A DNA stretch of 64,000 bases from SZUA-545 sp050297855 (GCA_050297855.1 JBNKTC010000001.1:62001-126000), one strand, 5' to 3'. Numbered from the stretch's first letter, positions 27,110 through 36,427 are shown. The notes: generated by a model not told the origin, from the sequence alone. Program-made: numbers and translations.

Positions 27110-27418
27110 TCACATCTGGGTTCTTAGGATCTCTTTGTAGGCGCTGACCGCTTTATTGCGCACCTCGAGCATCAGTTTCATGCTGGTCTCGGCTTTATCG
27201 ATCGCGATGGCTGCCTGGTGAAGGTCTTTGACCTGGCCCGTAGCGATATCCGTCGCGGCCTTCTCACCCTCGACCTGGAGTTCGTTTGTCTCGTTAATCG
27301 ATTTTTTCAGTATGTCGGCAAAGCTCTCCCCGCCGGTCTCCGTCTTGGCGGCGACACCGGTCCCTTTTTGAAGCTCGCTTGGGAGGATCTCCCCGACTTT
27401 ATTCAGCAAATCTGCCAA
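27110..27418 (-). CDS. fliE: Flagellar hook-basal body protein FliE
   Basis: A 102-residue helical protein that joins the MS ring to the rod. Typical FliE features are SFADILKKSINETNELQ, then DLHQAAIAIDKAETSMKLMLEVRNKAVSAYKEILRTQM at the C-terminus (split here: DLHQAAIAIDKAETSMKLML with the conserved VRNK and AYKEI). Third gene of the rod operon, 12 bases after flgC. Confidence 0.95.
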   Translation of the reverse strand: MADLLNKVGEILPSELQKGTGVAAKTETGGESFADILKKSINETNELQVEGEKAATDIATGQVKDLHQAAIAIDKAETSMKLMLEVRNKAVSAYKEILRTQM

Positions 27419-27430
27419 TTCCTATCTCCT

Positions 27431-27928
27431 CTAGGCTTGTAACATCTGGATGGCGTTACCCGCCATCGTTTTCGCACTCTGGAATGCCGACACGTTTGCC
27501 TGATAGGCCCGGGTCGCTTCGATCAGATCGGACATCTCAACGACGGGGTTGATGTTGGGGTAGGCAACATACCCGTCTTTGTTCGCATCCGGGTGCGTCG
27601 GATCGTACTTCATGATCGGTTCACTGTCGTCTCTTACTACTTTATCGACAAGAACCGTCATCACTGAAGGGTGTATTTTGTCATTATACCCTAATTCTTC
27701 GTCAAGTGGGTCCTCATACTCCAAAACGTTAAGATTTTCTTTCAGTTTGTCATTGAGATGTGATTCAAAATCGACCGCCTTGAAAACGACATTTCGTTTA
27801 CGGTACGGCCCGCCCTCGTCGGTCCGCGTCGTCTGTGCGTTGGCAATATTGGAACTGATCAGGTTGGTTCGAAAACGCTGTGCGGAGAGCCCGTAGCCGC
27901 TGATGTCAAATGAGTTTAAAAACGCCAC
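27431..27928 (-). CDS. flgC: Flagellar basal-body rod protein FlgC
   Basis: A 165-residue proximal rod protein. The N-terminal helix has SAQRFRTNLISSNIANAQTT, the family signature, and the C-terminal helix reads EATRAYQANVSAFQSAKTMA. Exported by the flagellar type III apparatus. Ten bases follow the flgB stop. Confidence 0.96.
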   Translation of the reverse strand: MAFLNSFDISGYGLSAQRFRTNLISSNIANAQTTRTDEGGPYRKRNVVFKAVDFESHLNDKLKENLNVLEYEDPLDEELGYNDKIHPSVMTVLVDKVVRDDSEPIMKYDPTHPDANKDGYVAYPNINPVVEMSDLIEATRAYQANVSAFQSAKTMAGNAIQMLQA

Positions 27929-27938
27929 CTGTTACCCC

Positions 27939-28364
27939 TTATAGATTTTTTCCGGCTTCGATCGCCGCTTGGAACATGATCTTGTTGCGCTTATGTGTCT
28001 GGGTCAAAGCGCTGTACATGATATTGTTTTTGGAGAGTTCCGTTGTCTCCACATCGAGGTCGACTGTGTTGCCGTCGTTTCGCGCAAGGTGACCGTCACG
28101 GAAGAAGATGGTCGGGTTGAGGTTGTCGTAATCCTCCGCCGGGTTCATATGCATGGAAGAGGTCTTGGCCATCTCCAGCTTCTTCTGTTCGCCCTTTTCA
28201 TACTCCCGGTGCGCCTCTTTGGCCAGCACGGTCTCGAAATCGATGTCTTTGGAACGGTAATAGGGGGTGTCCACGTTGGCGATATTGCTTGAGATCAGGT
28301 CCTGTCGCAGTGCCCTGGCATTGAGGGCGGTCTCGATGTATTTGTTCGAGCTGTTATACTCCAC
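27939..28364 (-). CDS. flgB: Flagellar basal-body rod protein FlgB
   Basis: A 141-residue proximal rod protein with RALRQDLISSNIANVDTPYY at the N-terminus and a C-terminal helix ending MFQAAIEAGKNL. Start is GTG at 28364, with AGGAGG five bases upstream. First gene of flgB-flgC-fliE, with a consensus sigma-54 promoter directly upstream. Confidence 0.96.
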   Translation of the reverse strand: MEYNSSNKYIETALNARALRQDLISSNIANVDTPYYRSKDIDFETVLAKEAHREYEKGEQKKLEMAKTSSMHMNPAEDYDNLNPTIFFRDGHLARNDGNTVDLDVETTELSKNNIMYSALTQTHKRNKIMFQAAIEAGKNL

Positions 28365-28395
28365 GCGGTCCTCCTATTACAATCTTCCTTTTTAT

Positions 28396-28412
28396 AAGCA
28401 ACTAATGTTCCA
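28396..28412 (-). promoter_or_regulatory. Sigma-54 (RpoN) promoter of the flgBC-fliE operon
   Basis: Minus strand TGGAAC-N5-TTGCTT, with GG and GC at the required spacing. One mismatch to TGGCAC-N5-TTGC. Predicted start is about 23 bases before the GTG of flgB. It begins two bases after the stop of the upstream antiporter gene. Confidence 0.88.
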
Positions 28413-28413
28413 A

Positions 28414-29787
28414 TTACGCGTTATCCCGCACGTGATTGGAGAGTTTCAGTCCGAAAAGTCGCATCTCCTTCTGCCCGTGGTGGTACGGCTCCCACCATTT
28501 GATGGAGAGGGGGACGGTAATATTGAGCAGGAAGGCCGTGAATATCAGGATATAAAACTCCTCCATGCTGATCACATGGTTCTGGACATAGGCGATATTG
28601 ATGACGATAAACGCCAGCTCCGCGCGCCCCAGCATACCCAACCCGATCAAAACACTCGAGTGCCACTGGTATCCGCCCGTAAAACGGGCCGCAAGCCCTG
28701 CAGAGAGCACCTGGAAGACGACCACCAGTCCAAAAAGTGTCGCGATCGTCGGCAGCACACTGACCAGCACGTCCATGTCAAAGACCAGTTTGGCCCCGAG
28801 GTTGACGAAAAAGATCGGCCCGAAGATAATAAACGCGACATGGTCGATAAACTCCCGCACTGTCTCCAGGTGGCGCGAAAGCCGTGTGTTCTCCGACGGG
28901 ATGTTCTCGATAAAGTACTCCTCCTGCAGGAAGAGCCCGGCAAAATAGGCCCCGATGGCCGCATGGAAACCGAACGCATGGGCCAGCGCCCCCATCGCCA
29001 CGGCCACGAAGACCACAACCAGCGGGGTAAACTCTCCCTTATGAAGCAGCAGCAGTTTTTTGATCCCCAGCACCCGGTAGAGGATCTGGGGATAGAGCAG
29101 GATCCGTTTGAACTTCTCGATGGGAACCGCCTTGAGCTCCCGCTCGGGAAAACCGATCAGCCCCACTCCGATAACGATCATAAAGAAGATCACCACCTTG
29201 GCGATGATCCAGAGCACGTCGCCTACCATCGCGTCCCCGCCGTTGCTGACGCCGCTGCTGCTCATGATAATGATCGGGATCAGGATCGCCACCCCGATCA
29301 GGGAGAGCACGTCATCCACCACCGCGGCCGTCATGATCCCCGTTGCTGCCGTGGTCTTGTGCATATTGGTATTTTTCAGGGTCATCATCGTCAGCGAGAC
29401 CGCCGTCGCCGTCATGGTCAGACCCCACACCATGGCTGAGTTGTGCCCGTAGCCGAACATATCCGCCGTGATATACCCCGCGATAAAGGGGAAGATCGCC
29501 CCGATAATGGCGATCCCCCACGATTTTTTCAGCCCTTTGGTGAAATTTTGCAGGTTCTCTTCAAAGCCGAGCGCGAACATAATAAATACGATCCCGATCT
29601 CCCCGATATACTCCAGTGCCTCGCTGTGGGTCGGGATCACTCCCATGTTCCCCAGGAGCGAACCGATTACGATAAGCCACAATACATCTACCGTGGATGT
29701 CTTTTTGGCAATCAGTTTTGCCAGGACCACCGCCCCGAAAATAAAGGCGGTTATCGTCCAGATCGAAAAATCTTCCCCGTGTGTCAT
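28414..29787 (-). CDS. CPA2-family cation:proton antiporter
   Basis: A 457-residue membrane protein with about 12-13 helices of the Na+/H+ exchanger fold. The unwound helix region TMTATAVSLTMMTL and the paired acidic residues AAVVDDVLSLIGVAI (double Asp) match electrogenic NapA/KefB-like carriers. There is no C-terminal RCK/TrkA domain, which separates it from full-length KefB/KefC. It probably exchanges Na+ or K+ for H+. It ends just before the flagellar rod promoter. Confidence 0.85.
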   Translation of the reverse strand: MTHGEDFSIWTITAFIFGAVVLAKLIAKKTSTVDVLWLIVIGSLLGNMGVIPTHSEALEYIGEIGIVFIMFALGFEENLQNFTKGLKKSWGIAIIGAIFPFIAGYITADMFGYGHNSAMVWGLTMTATAVSLTMMTLKNTNMHKTTAATGIMTAAVVDDVLSLIGVAILIPIIIMSSSGVSNGGDAMVGDVLWIIAKVVIFFMIVIGVGLIGFPERELKAVPIEKFKRILLYPQILYRVLGIKKLLLLHKGEFTPLVVVFVAVAMGALAHAFGFHAAIGAYFAGLFLQEEYFIENIPSENTRLSRHLETVREFIDHVAFIIFGPIFFVNLGAKLVFDMDVLVSVLPTIATLFGLVVVFQVLSAGLAARFTGGYQWHSSVLIGLGMLGRAELAFIVINIAYVQNHVISMEEFYILIFTAFLLNITVPLSIKWWEPYHHGQKEMRLFGLKLSNHVRDNA

Positions 29788-29923
29788 AAAAAAACCTGTC
29801 CTCTCTGAAATTTAGCTAATAAAAGGATTTTAACGCTTTTTGATTTAGAAAGTGGCTATTTTTCGCAGGTTGAACCCCGTTTTGGGTAAAATAGACCGAC
29901 TTTAATATATAGAGGAAGACGAC

Positions 29924-31900
29924 GTGGCACGATTTACGATCAACAGCAGCTTTTCACCCATGGGAGACCAGCCCGAAGCGATCAAACGCCTGGCCGGTTC
30001 CATCAAAGAGGGCGGCCGGTACCAGACCCTGGTGGGGGTAACGGGAAGCGGGAAGACCTTCACGATGGCCAACATCATCCAGGAAGCCCAGATCCCGACC
30101 CTGATCATGACCCACAACAAGACCCTCGCGGCCCAGCTTTACAACGAATTCAAAAGCTTCTTCCCCGACAACCACGTCGAATACTTCATCAGCTACTACG
30201 ACTACTACCAGCCCGAAGCCTACATCCCGCGCCAGGACCTCTTTATCGAAAAGGACTCCTCCATCAACGAGGAGCTCGAACGCCTGCGCCTCTCCGCCAC
30301 CGCCTCGCTGCTCAGCTATGACGACGTCATCGTCGTCGCCTCCGTCTCCGCCAACTACGGTCTGGGGAGCCCCGAGGAGTACCGCAGCATGGTCTCCAAG
30401 ATCGCCGTGGGCGACGAGGTCAACCAGAAAAGCTTCCTGCTTCGCCTCGTGGAGATGGGGTACAAACGCAACGACAAGTTCTTCGACCGCGGCGACATCC
30501 GCGTCAACGGCGACGTCCTGGACATCTTCCCCGCCTACAACGAAGAGGAAGCCGTCCGCATCGAGTTCTTCGGCGACGAGGTGGAATCGATCACCATCTT
30601 CGAACCGCTGACCAACAACAAGCTCGATGCACCCAAAGAGGTGACGATCTACTCCGCCAACCAGTTTATCGTCGGCAACGAAAAGCTCAAGGTCGCCATC
30701 GGCGAGATCGAAAAGGAGCTGGACGAGCGCCTCGCCTTTTACGAAAAGGAGAACCGCCCCGTGGAGTACCAGCGCCTCAAACAGCGGGTCGAATTCGACC
30801 TGGAGATGCTCAAAGCCACGGGAGCGTGCAAGGGGATCGAAAACTACTCCCGGCTTCTGACCGGTAAAAAACCGGGGGAGACCCCCTACTCCCTGCTGGA
30901 CTACTTCGAGGCGATGGGGAAAGAGTACCTGGTGATCGTGGACGAATCCCACGTCTCTCTCCCGCAGTTCCGGGGTATGTTTGCCGGGGACCGTTCAAGA
31001 AAAGAGGTGCTGGTCGAGTACGGCTTCCGCCTTCCCTCCGCCCTGGACAACCGTCCCCTCAAATTCGACGAGTTTATCAACAAGGCCCCCCACTACCTCT
31101 TCGTCTCCGCCACGCCCAACGACCTGGAAGTGGACATGAGCGCCGCCGTCGCCGAACAGGTGATCCGCCCGACGGGTCTGCTGGACCCGGTCATCGAGAT
31201 CAAAGACAGCGAAAAGCAGGTGGAGATCCTCTTTGACGAAGCCAAGAAGGTGATCGAAAAAGGGGAGCGGATCCTCGTGACGACCCTGACCAAAAAGATG
31301 GCCGAAGAGCTGCAAAAGTACTACCTGGACCTCGGCCTGAAGGTCAAATATATGCACTCCGACATCGATGCCATCGAGCGGAACGAGATCATCCGGGGCC
31401 TTCGTCTGGGCGAGTTCGACATGCTCATCGGGATCAACCTCCTCCGGGAAGGATTGGACCTCCCCGAGGTCTCCCTGGTCGCTATCCTCGATGCGGACAA
31501 AGAGGGTTTCCTGCGCAGTGAAACGGCCCTCGTCCAGACGATGGGGCGGGCGGCGCGGAATGCAAACGGCCGGGTTATCCTCTTCGCCCAGAAGATCACC
31601 GGCTCCATGCAGCGCGCCATCGATATTACCAACGCGCGTCGTGAAAAACAGGAGCAGTACAACAAAGAGCACGGCATCACACCCAAGACCACGATCCGGA
31701 AGATGGACGATTCCCTCCGCCTCGAGGAGCACGGCGACCTCTACCTGGCCAAAAAATCAAAACTGGAGAAGATGCCGGCCAAAGAGCGTCAGAAGATCAT
31801 CAAGGAGCTGACGAAAAAGATGCACGAAGCGGCTAAAAAACTCGACTTCGAAGAGGCAGCACGGCTCCGCGACGAGATCGCCAAAATACGGACCCTATAA
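29924..31900 (+). CDS. uvrB: Excinuclease ABC subunit B
   Basis: Nucleotide excision repair helicase-like subunit of 658 residues. Walker A is GVTGSGKTF, the DNA-inserting beta-hairpin is YYDYYQPEAYIP, and helicase motif VI is QTMGRAARN. The C-terminal UVR domain (residues ~620-655, KKLDFEEAARLRDEI) contacts UvrC. Start is GTG at 29924 with AGAGGAAG upstream. Three bases separate it from fetB-like. Confidence 0.98.
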   Translation: MARFTINSSFSPMGDQPEAIKRLAGSIKEGGRYQTLVGVTGSGKTFTMANIIQEAQIPTLIMTHNKTLAAQLYNEFKSFFPDNHVEYFISYYDYYQPEAYIPRQDLFIEKDSSINEELERLRLSATASLLSYDDVIVVASVSANYGLGSPEEYRSMVSKIAVGDEVNQKSFLLRLVEMGYKRNDKFFDRGDIRVNGDVLDIFPAYNEEEAVRIEFFGDEVESITIFEPLTNNKLDAPKEVTIYSANQFIVGNEKLKVAIGEIEKELDERLAFYEKENRPVEYQRLKQRVEFDLEMLKATGACKGIENYSRLLTGKKPGETPYSLLDYFEAMGKEYLVIVDESHVSLPQFRGMFAGDRSRKEVLVEYGFRLPSALDNRPLKFDEFINKAPHYLFVSATPNDLEVDMSAAVAEQVIRPTGLLDPVIEIKDSEKQVEILFDEAKKVIEKGERILVTTLTKKMAEELQKYYLDLGLKVKYMHSDIDAIERNEIIRGLRLGEFDMLIGINLLREGLDLPEVSLVAILDADKEGFLRSETALVQTMGRAARNANGRVILFAQKITGSMQRAIDITNARREKQEQYNKEHGITPKTTIRKMDDSLRLEEHGDLYLAKKSKLEKMPAKERQKIIKELTKKMHEAAKKLDFEEAARLRDEIAKIRTL

Positions 31901-31903
31901 AGA

Positions 31904-32653
31904 ATGGAACTCAACTTTCTCCTCACCTACCTGCTGGTCCTTGTCGCCCTCTTCTTCTCCCGCCGGATGGAGCTGGGGCTGGAGCGCAAGATCCTGATCG
32001 GCTCGGCCCGGGCCTTTTTGCAGCTGATGCTGATGGGGTTTGTGCTGGTCTGGCTTTTTGGGGAGGACCACCTCTTTATCACGGCCCCGGCGATCCTTTT
32101 TATGATCGTCTTTGCTGCCTATACGGCCAACAGCCACACCGGCCTGGAGCGCGGGTTTTTTATCGCCCTGCCGGTCTTTCTGCTGGGAGTCGTCATCATC
32201 CTGGGATCGCTGCTGCTTTTTGGGATTATCGGAACGGAGACCAAGGAGCTGCTGCCCATTGCGGGGATGATCATCGGCAATGCACTGAACGTCTATACCT
32301 TGACCGTTAACCGGCTTAAATCGGATGTAGTCCAGACGATCGACGAGCTGGAAGCCAAAGTGGCATTGGGAGAGGAGCTGAAAAGTGCGATGAAAAGTGC
32401 AATGCAGGGAGCCGTCAAGGCAGCGATGCTGCCGATCCTCAACAACCTCCATACAGTCGGGGTAGTCCTGATCCCGGGTGTGACCGTTGGAATGCTACTC
32501 GCGGGAGCCGACCCGATGAAGGCTGTGGCATTTCAGCTGGTGATCATGTACATGATCGTCGGCGTCGCCGTCTTTACCGGGATATTTACGGTCAATTTCG
32601 GCTACCGCCGTGTCCTGGAGACTCAGTTTCGGGCCAAAGGCCCGACGCGTTAG
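31904..32653 (+). CDS. FetB/YbbM-type ABC transporter permease
   Basis: A 249-residue membrane protein of the UPF0014 family with about seven helices. Signature stretches are IGSARAFLQLMLMG, MIIGNALNVYTLTVNRL and GVVLIPGVTVGMLLAGADP. In E. coli FetB works with the ATPase FetA in iron export. No FetA-like ATPase lies in the window, so the partner must be elsewhere. It follows uvrB by three bases and overlaps the convergent nitroreductase gene by four. Confidence 0.88.
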   Translation: MELNFLLTYLLVLVALFFSRRMELGLERKILIGSARAFLQLMLMGFVLVWLFGEDHLFITAPAILFMIVFAAYTANSHTGLERGFFIALPVFLLGVVIILGSLLLFGIIGTETKELLPIAGMIIGNALNVYTLTVNRLKSDVVQTIDELEAKVALGEELKSAMKSAMQGAVKAAMLPILNNLHTVGVVLIPGVTVGMLLAGADPMKAVAFQLVIMYMIVGVAVFTGIFTVNFGYRRVLETQFRAKGPTR

Positions 32654-33366
32654 GCGTCGATCCGCTCCACATAATCGGACAACGGCAGCCGTTTTTTCTC
32701 CGGCTGGTCGTTTTTTCGGTACCCGAAGGCACAGAGTACTACGACCTCTTCTTTGGCCGTATCGAGCCCCAGTACCTTCTCCACACCGTTTTTACTGAAC
32801 CCCTCCAGCGGACAGGAGTCGATCCCGATCATCGCCGCGGCACTCATCATATTCCCCAGCGGGATATAGCACTGCTTGGCTGCCCATTCATAAAGGTCGT
32901 CCGGCTTGCGGCAGCTGTGGAACAGACCGTACATAAAACCGATAATCGAACGGGTAAAAAACCCTTCGATCCGCTCTTTTAGATTCTGATGGAACCCGGC
33001 GTAGCGCTCGTAGTACGCCTCCTGGGCATCGGCAGGCATCCCCCGGTCGGCGAACCGGGACTTGACCCAGTCGCTCCCCGGTTCAAGATCCTTTGTCCGG
33101 GTAACGAAGATGACCAGGTGACTGGAGGTATCGATCTGCACCTGGTTCCAGCACTCTTTTTTCAGCTCTGCACGAAGTTTCGGATCGGTGATCACCAGCA
33201 TCCGCCACCCCTGCATCCCAAATGAACTGGGGCTCATTCGGCCGGTCTCAAGGATATACTCCAGATCTTCCTCGCTGATCTTTTTCGTCTCGTCAAACAT
33301 CTTACAGGCATGACGAAAGTTGCATGCATTCAGCACTTCCTCTTTGATCGTCGCTTTCTCCATCAT
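32650..33366 (-). CDS. Nitroreductase-family flavoprotein
   Basis: A 238-residue NAD(P)H-dependent FMN enzyme. The flavin-binding segments are FRHACKMFDETKKISEED, RMSPSSFGMQGWRMLVI and IDSCPLEGFSK with a late LCAFGYR. Such enzymes reduce nitro-aromatics or quinones; the physiological substrate is unknown. A ten-base gap separates it from the UDG gene upstream, so they may be co-transcribed. Confidence 0.88.
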   Translation of the reverse strand: MMEKATIKEEVLNACNFRHACKMFDETKKISEEDLEYILETGRMSPSSFGMQGWRMLVITDPKLRAELKKECWNQVQIDTSSHLVIFVTRTKDLEPGSDWVKSRFADRGMPADAQEAYYERYAGFHQNLKERIEGFFTRSIIGFMYGLFHSCRKPDDLYEWAAKQCYIPLGNMMSAAAMIGIDSCPLEGFSKNGVEKVLGLDTAKEEVVVLCAFGYRKNDQPEKKRLPLSDYVERIDA

Positions 33367-33375
33367 ATCTCCTTC

Positions 33376-34044
33376 TTATACTGTTTCCAACAACTCTTTG
33401 ACCATCAGCATATCATCATACGCCTCTTTTTTTGCCGACGGGTTACGAAGCAGGTAGCTGGGGTGGAATGAAGGCACCAGTTTGATCCCGTGGTAGTCAT
33501 ACACTTTTCCGCGCGCCTTGGTGATCCCGATGCTCTCTCCGCTCAGGTAGGAGAAGCTGATCCCTCCCAGCGCCAGGATGATCTTCGGCTTGATCATCTC
33601 GATCTGCTTGTCCAGGAAAGGTTTGCACATCTCCACCTCTTCGGGTTCGGGGTTTCGGTTGGCCGGGGGACGGCACTTGATGACGTTGGCGATAAAGACG
33701 CTGCTTCGCGGGATGCCGATGGCATTTTCGATCATCTTGGTCAAAAGCTCCCCACTCCGTCCCACAAAGGGCCGTCCCTGCTCGTCTTCCGTCGCGCCCG
33801 GGGCCTCCCCGACGATCATCAGCCGGGCCTGCTCGTCCCCTTCGCCGAAGACGACATGCTTTCGGCTTTTTGCCAGGTCGCACAGGTGACACGCCAGTAC
33901 CGTCCGGCGCAGCTCCTCAAACGAACCGGAGCTCACTTTCGGTGCATCGTTCTGCGGCATATGGACCGGATCGCAGTATTCGTATCCCATTTTTTTCAGC
34001 ATCTGGAGCTTTGCCAGCTCCCGGATCAGTTTCTCTTTTTGCAT
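33376..34044 (-). CDS. Uracil-DNA glycosylase, family 4 (Fe-S type)
   Basis: A 222-residue repair enzyme. Motif A is GEAPGATEDEQGRPFVG and motif B is HPSYLLR. Four cysteines for a 4Fe-4S cluster are present: CHLC in LACHLCDLAKSR, and C-x15-C in CRPPANRNPEPEEVEMC. It removes uracil from DNA. The first ~45 residues (KLQMLKKMGYEYCDPVHMPQ) are an extension common in this phylum. Confidence 0.92.
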   Translation of the reverse strand: MQKEKLIRELAKLQMLKKMGYEYCDPVHMPQNDAPKVSSGSFEELRRTVLACHLCDLAKSRKHVVFGEGDEQARLMIVGEAPGATEDEQGRPFVGRSGELLTKMIENAIGIPRSSVFIANVIKCRPPANRNPEPEEVEMCKPFLDKQIEMIKPKIILALGGISFSYLSGESIGITKARGKVYDYHGIKLVPSFHPSYLLRNPSAKKEAYDDMLMVKELLETV

Positions 34045-34148
34045 ACGCCATTATAACGCCTTGATCCAAAAGGTAGTTTGACCAAATAATATCGCCGCCT
34101 CAATAATCTTTTTGTTTTCTTAGATTATGATTTAGGAAAGGCAATGTA

Positions 34149-34529
34149 ATGCAGGATGTTGAACAAAAATTGAAAGATTTATCCATACTGATCGTAGATG
34201 ATGAAGAGTTCATCCTCGAGACAATGGCACACTTTTTAAAACGCCGCGCCAAAAACGTCGATACGGCGACTGACGGACAAAAAGCGTTGGAGCTTTTCGA
34301 GTCCAAACGACACGATGTCGTTGTCAGCGATATCGAAATGCCCGAGCTAAACGGCTATGAACTCTACGACGCCGTATCCAAGATAGACAAAAAAACTGTA
34401 TTTATTTTCCTCAGCGGCCACGACAGCCACGAGATTGATGAAGCGTTTTTGGAGCAGACCCTCTATAAACCGATAGATAAAGATCGATTGATCGAAAAGA
34501 TCATTACACTCGTAAGACCCGGAGGGTAA
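34149..34529 (+). CDS. Single-domain response regulator (CheY-like)
   Basis: A 126-residue receiver domain with no output domain. The acidic pair is in LIVDDEEF (Asp17/18), the phospho-acceptor is Asp61 in VVSDIEMPELNG, then Ser89 and Lys107 (LYKPID). It is not beside a kinase gene and could relay from the orphan kinases at 48.6-52.7 kb. A TATGAT box occurs about 20 bases upstream of AGGAAAGG. Confidence 0.92.
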   Translation: MQDVEQKLKDLSILIVDDEEFILETMAHFLKRRAKNVDTATDGQKALELFESKRHDVVVSDIEMPELNGYELYDAVSKIDKKTVFIFLSGHDSHEIDEAFLEQTLYKPIDKDRLIEKIITLVRPGG

Positions 34530-34540
34530 ACGCCCTCCGG
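34519..34540. terminator. Hairpin between convergent cheY-like and ilvD genes
   Basis: CCGGAGGG (34519-34526) pairs with CCCTCCGG (34533-34540). The stop codon of the receiver gene lies in the six-base loop. There is no T-run on either side, so termination may be partial. Confidence 0.5.
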
Positions 34541-34548
34541 AGTGCGCA

Positions 34549-36237
34549 TCAATCCAGCTCGGTCTTGAGTGCCGCGCCGTTGGAGGCGTTGGAGACCAGC
34601 AGGGAGTAGCGCTTGAGCCACTTGGAAGGGATCTCTTTTTTGATCGGCTTCCAGTGGAGACGGCGGCGTTCCAGGACCTCGCCGTCGACATTGAGCTGAA
34701 GCAGGTGGGTATCGACATCGATCTCGATCTCGTCCCCGTCTTCGATGAGGGCGATGAGACCGCCTTCCGCTGCCTCCGGGCTGACGTGCCCGATAGACGC
34801 GCCACGCGTCGCACCGGAGAATCGTCCGTCGGTGATCAGGGCGACTTTGTCCCCCAGACCCATTCCCATGATCAGGCTCGTCGGGCTCAGCATCTCCTGC
34901 ATCCCCGGTCCCCCCTTAGGCCCTTCGTAACGGATAACGACGACATTCCCCGCCTTGACCTTGTGCCCGACGATCCCGGCGATCGCCTCCTGCTGGGAGT
35001 TAAAGCAGACCGCCGTTCCTTTGAACTGGCGCATATTGGCATCGATCCCCGCCGTTTTGACGACCGCACCCTCTTCGGCCAGGTTTCCGAAAAGGATCGC
35101 CAGACCGCCGACTTTGGAGTAGGCGTTTTCATTCGTATGGATGATATTCGTATCCTTGATCTCCGCGTTGGCGATCCGGTCTCCGAGCGTCTCACCTGTG
35201 ACCGTCATATTATCCAGGTGCAGCAGGCCACCGCGCTTGCTTACCTCTTTCATGACGGCATTGACACCGCCCGCCCGGTGGATATCCTCCATGTGGACGG
35301 TAGAGAGGGACGGGGAGATCTTGGCGATGTGCGCAACATTCTTGCTGATCTCGTTGATCCGCGTGATATCGAAATCGACCTCCGCCTCTTTGGCGATGGA
35401 GAGCATATGCAGGACCGTATTGGAGCTGCCGCCCATAGCCATATCGACGACGAACGCGTTATGGACCGCATTGGCGTTGAGGATATTGCGGATGTTGTTT
35501 TTCGGGTTGTTCTCTTTTGCCATCTCGACGACACGGCGCGCCGCCGTTTTGATCATCTCGATCCGTTCGGGTGTCATAGCCAGGACCGTACCGTTACCCG
35601 GCAGGGCGATCCCCATCGCTTCGCAGAGCGTATTCATGGAGTTGGCCGTAAACATACCGGAGCAGGACCCCCCGCCCGGGCACGCTTCGCACTCGATCTC
35701 GTATAGCTCTTCGTCGCTCATCTGTCCTTCGGAGTGCTTGCCGACTGCCTCGAATGCCGTCGCCAGATCGATGGGTGTGCCGTCTTTTTTATGCCCCGCA
35801 GGCATCGGTCCGCCGGAGACGAATACCGTCGGGACATTAACGCGAAGTGCCCCCATGATCATCCCGGGAACGATCTTGTCGCAGTTGGGGATACAGAGAA
35901 GCGCGTCGAGCTTGTGCGCGTTCATCACGGTTTCGATACTGTCCGCGATCAGCTCGCGGCTTGGCAGGGAGTAGAGCATCCCGTCGTGGCCCATGGCGAT
36001 CCCGTCGTCGACACCGATCGTGTTGAACTCGAACGGCACGCCGCCCGCTTCGCGGATCGCCTCTTTGACGATCCGGCCGTACTCCTGGAGAAAGAAGTGT
36101 CCCGGGATAATATCGATGTGGGAGTTGGCCACGCCGATAAACGGCTTGTCAAAATCTTCGTCTTTGAGCCCCGTCGCACGGAGCAGGCTTCGGTGCGGGG
36201 TCCGGTCAAACCCCTTTTTGATCATATCGCTGCGCAT
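34549..36237 (-). CDS. ilvD: Dihydroxy-acid dehydratase
   Basis: Fe-S dehydratase for valine, leucine and isoleucine synthesis; 562 residues from the ATG at 36237, the usual length. Cluster cysteines lie in IPNCDKIVPGM and CEACPGGGSCSGMFTANSMN. The C-terminus has LITDGRFSGATRG. I rejected the longer frame from 36405, which runs into the tRNA promoter; AAAGGAAAC supports 36237. Confidence 0.97.
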   Translation of the reverse strand: MRSDMIKKGFDRTPHRSLLRATGLKDEDFDKPFIGVANSHIDIIPGHFFLQEYGRIVKEAIREAGGVPFEFNTIGVDDGIAMGHDGMLYSLPSRELIADSIETVMNAHKLDALLCIPNCDKIVPGMIMGALRVNVPTVFVSGGPMPAGHKKDGTPIDLATAFEAVGKHSEGQMSDEELYEIECEACPGGGSCSGMFTANSMNTLCEAMGIALPGNGTVLAMTPERIEMIKTAARRVVEMAKENNPKNNIRNILNANAVHNAFVVDMAMGGSSNTVLHMLSIAKEAEVDFDITRINEISKNVAHIAKISPSLSTVHMEDIHRAGGVNAVMKEVSKRGGLLHLDNMTVTGETLGDRIANAEIKDTNIIHTNENAYSKVGGLAILFGNLAEEGAVVKTAGIDANMRQFKGTAVCFNSQQEAIAGIVGHKVKAGNVVVIRYEGPKGGPGMQEMLSPTSLIMGMGLGDKVALITDGRFSGATRGASIGHVSPEAAEGGLIALIEDGDEIEIDVDTHLLQLNVDGEVLERRRLHWKPIKKEIPSKWLKRYSLLVSNASNGAALKTELD

Positions 36238-36344
36238 CGGTTTCCTTTTATCTATGCGGTAATTCTTTTCGGCATTATAGCAGAAAGGGCTAAACTTTTT
36301 TAAGGTTTCAGATTGGTTTAAACTAATTTTAAACGTTTTGGGGC

Positions 36345-36350
36345 TATAAT
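36345..36350 (+). promoter_or_regulatory. -10 box of the tRNA operon
   Basis: A perfect TATAAT, about 78 bases before tRNA-Gly. The spacer region carries a GTTTAAAC palindrome. A GAGCG/CGCTC hairpin (near 36399-36416) sits in the leader. Confidence 0.5.
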
Positions 36351-36427
36351 TCGCCTTCATAAAAATGCGAGTGTTTTTGGTCGGAGTACGGCCAGAGCGA
36401 GCCAAGCCCGCTCTTAAAGCACACTAT

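Noticed and set aside
28267..29439. A long plus-strand frame opposite the antiporter and flgB
   Set aside because: Rich in His, Gln, Asp and Arg as expected from the complement of membrane-protein codons; no ribosome site.
29954..30952. A 332-codon minus-strand frame inside uvrB
   Set aside because: Antisense shadow; composition dominated by Val, Asp and Leu with no domain.
34654..35706. A 350-codon plus-strand frame inside ilvD
   Set aside because: Shadow of ilvD, which has full motifs on the minus strand.
36237..36405. N-terminal extension of IlvD
   Set aside because: The added residues match no IlvD sequence and cover the tRNA-operon promoter; the ATG at 36237 has a good ribosome site.
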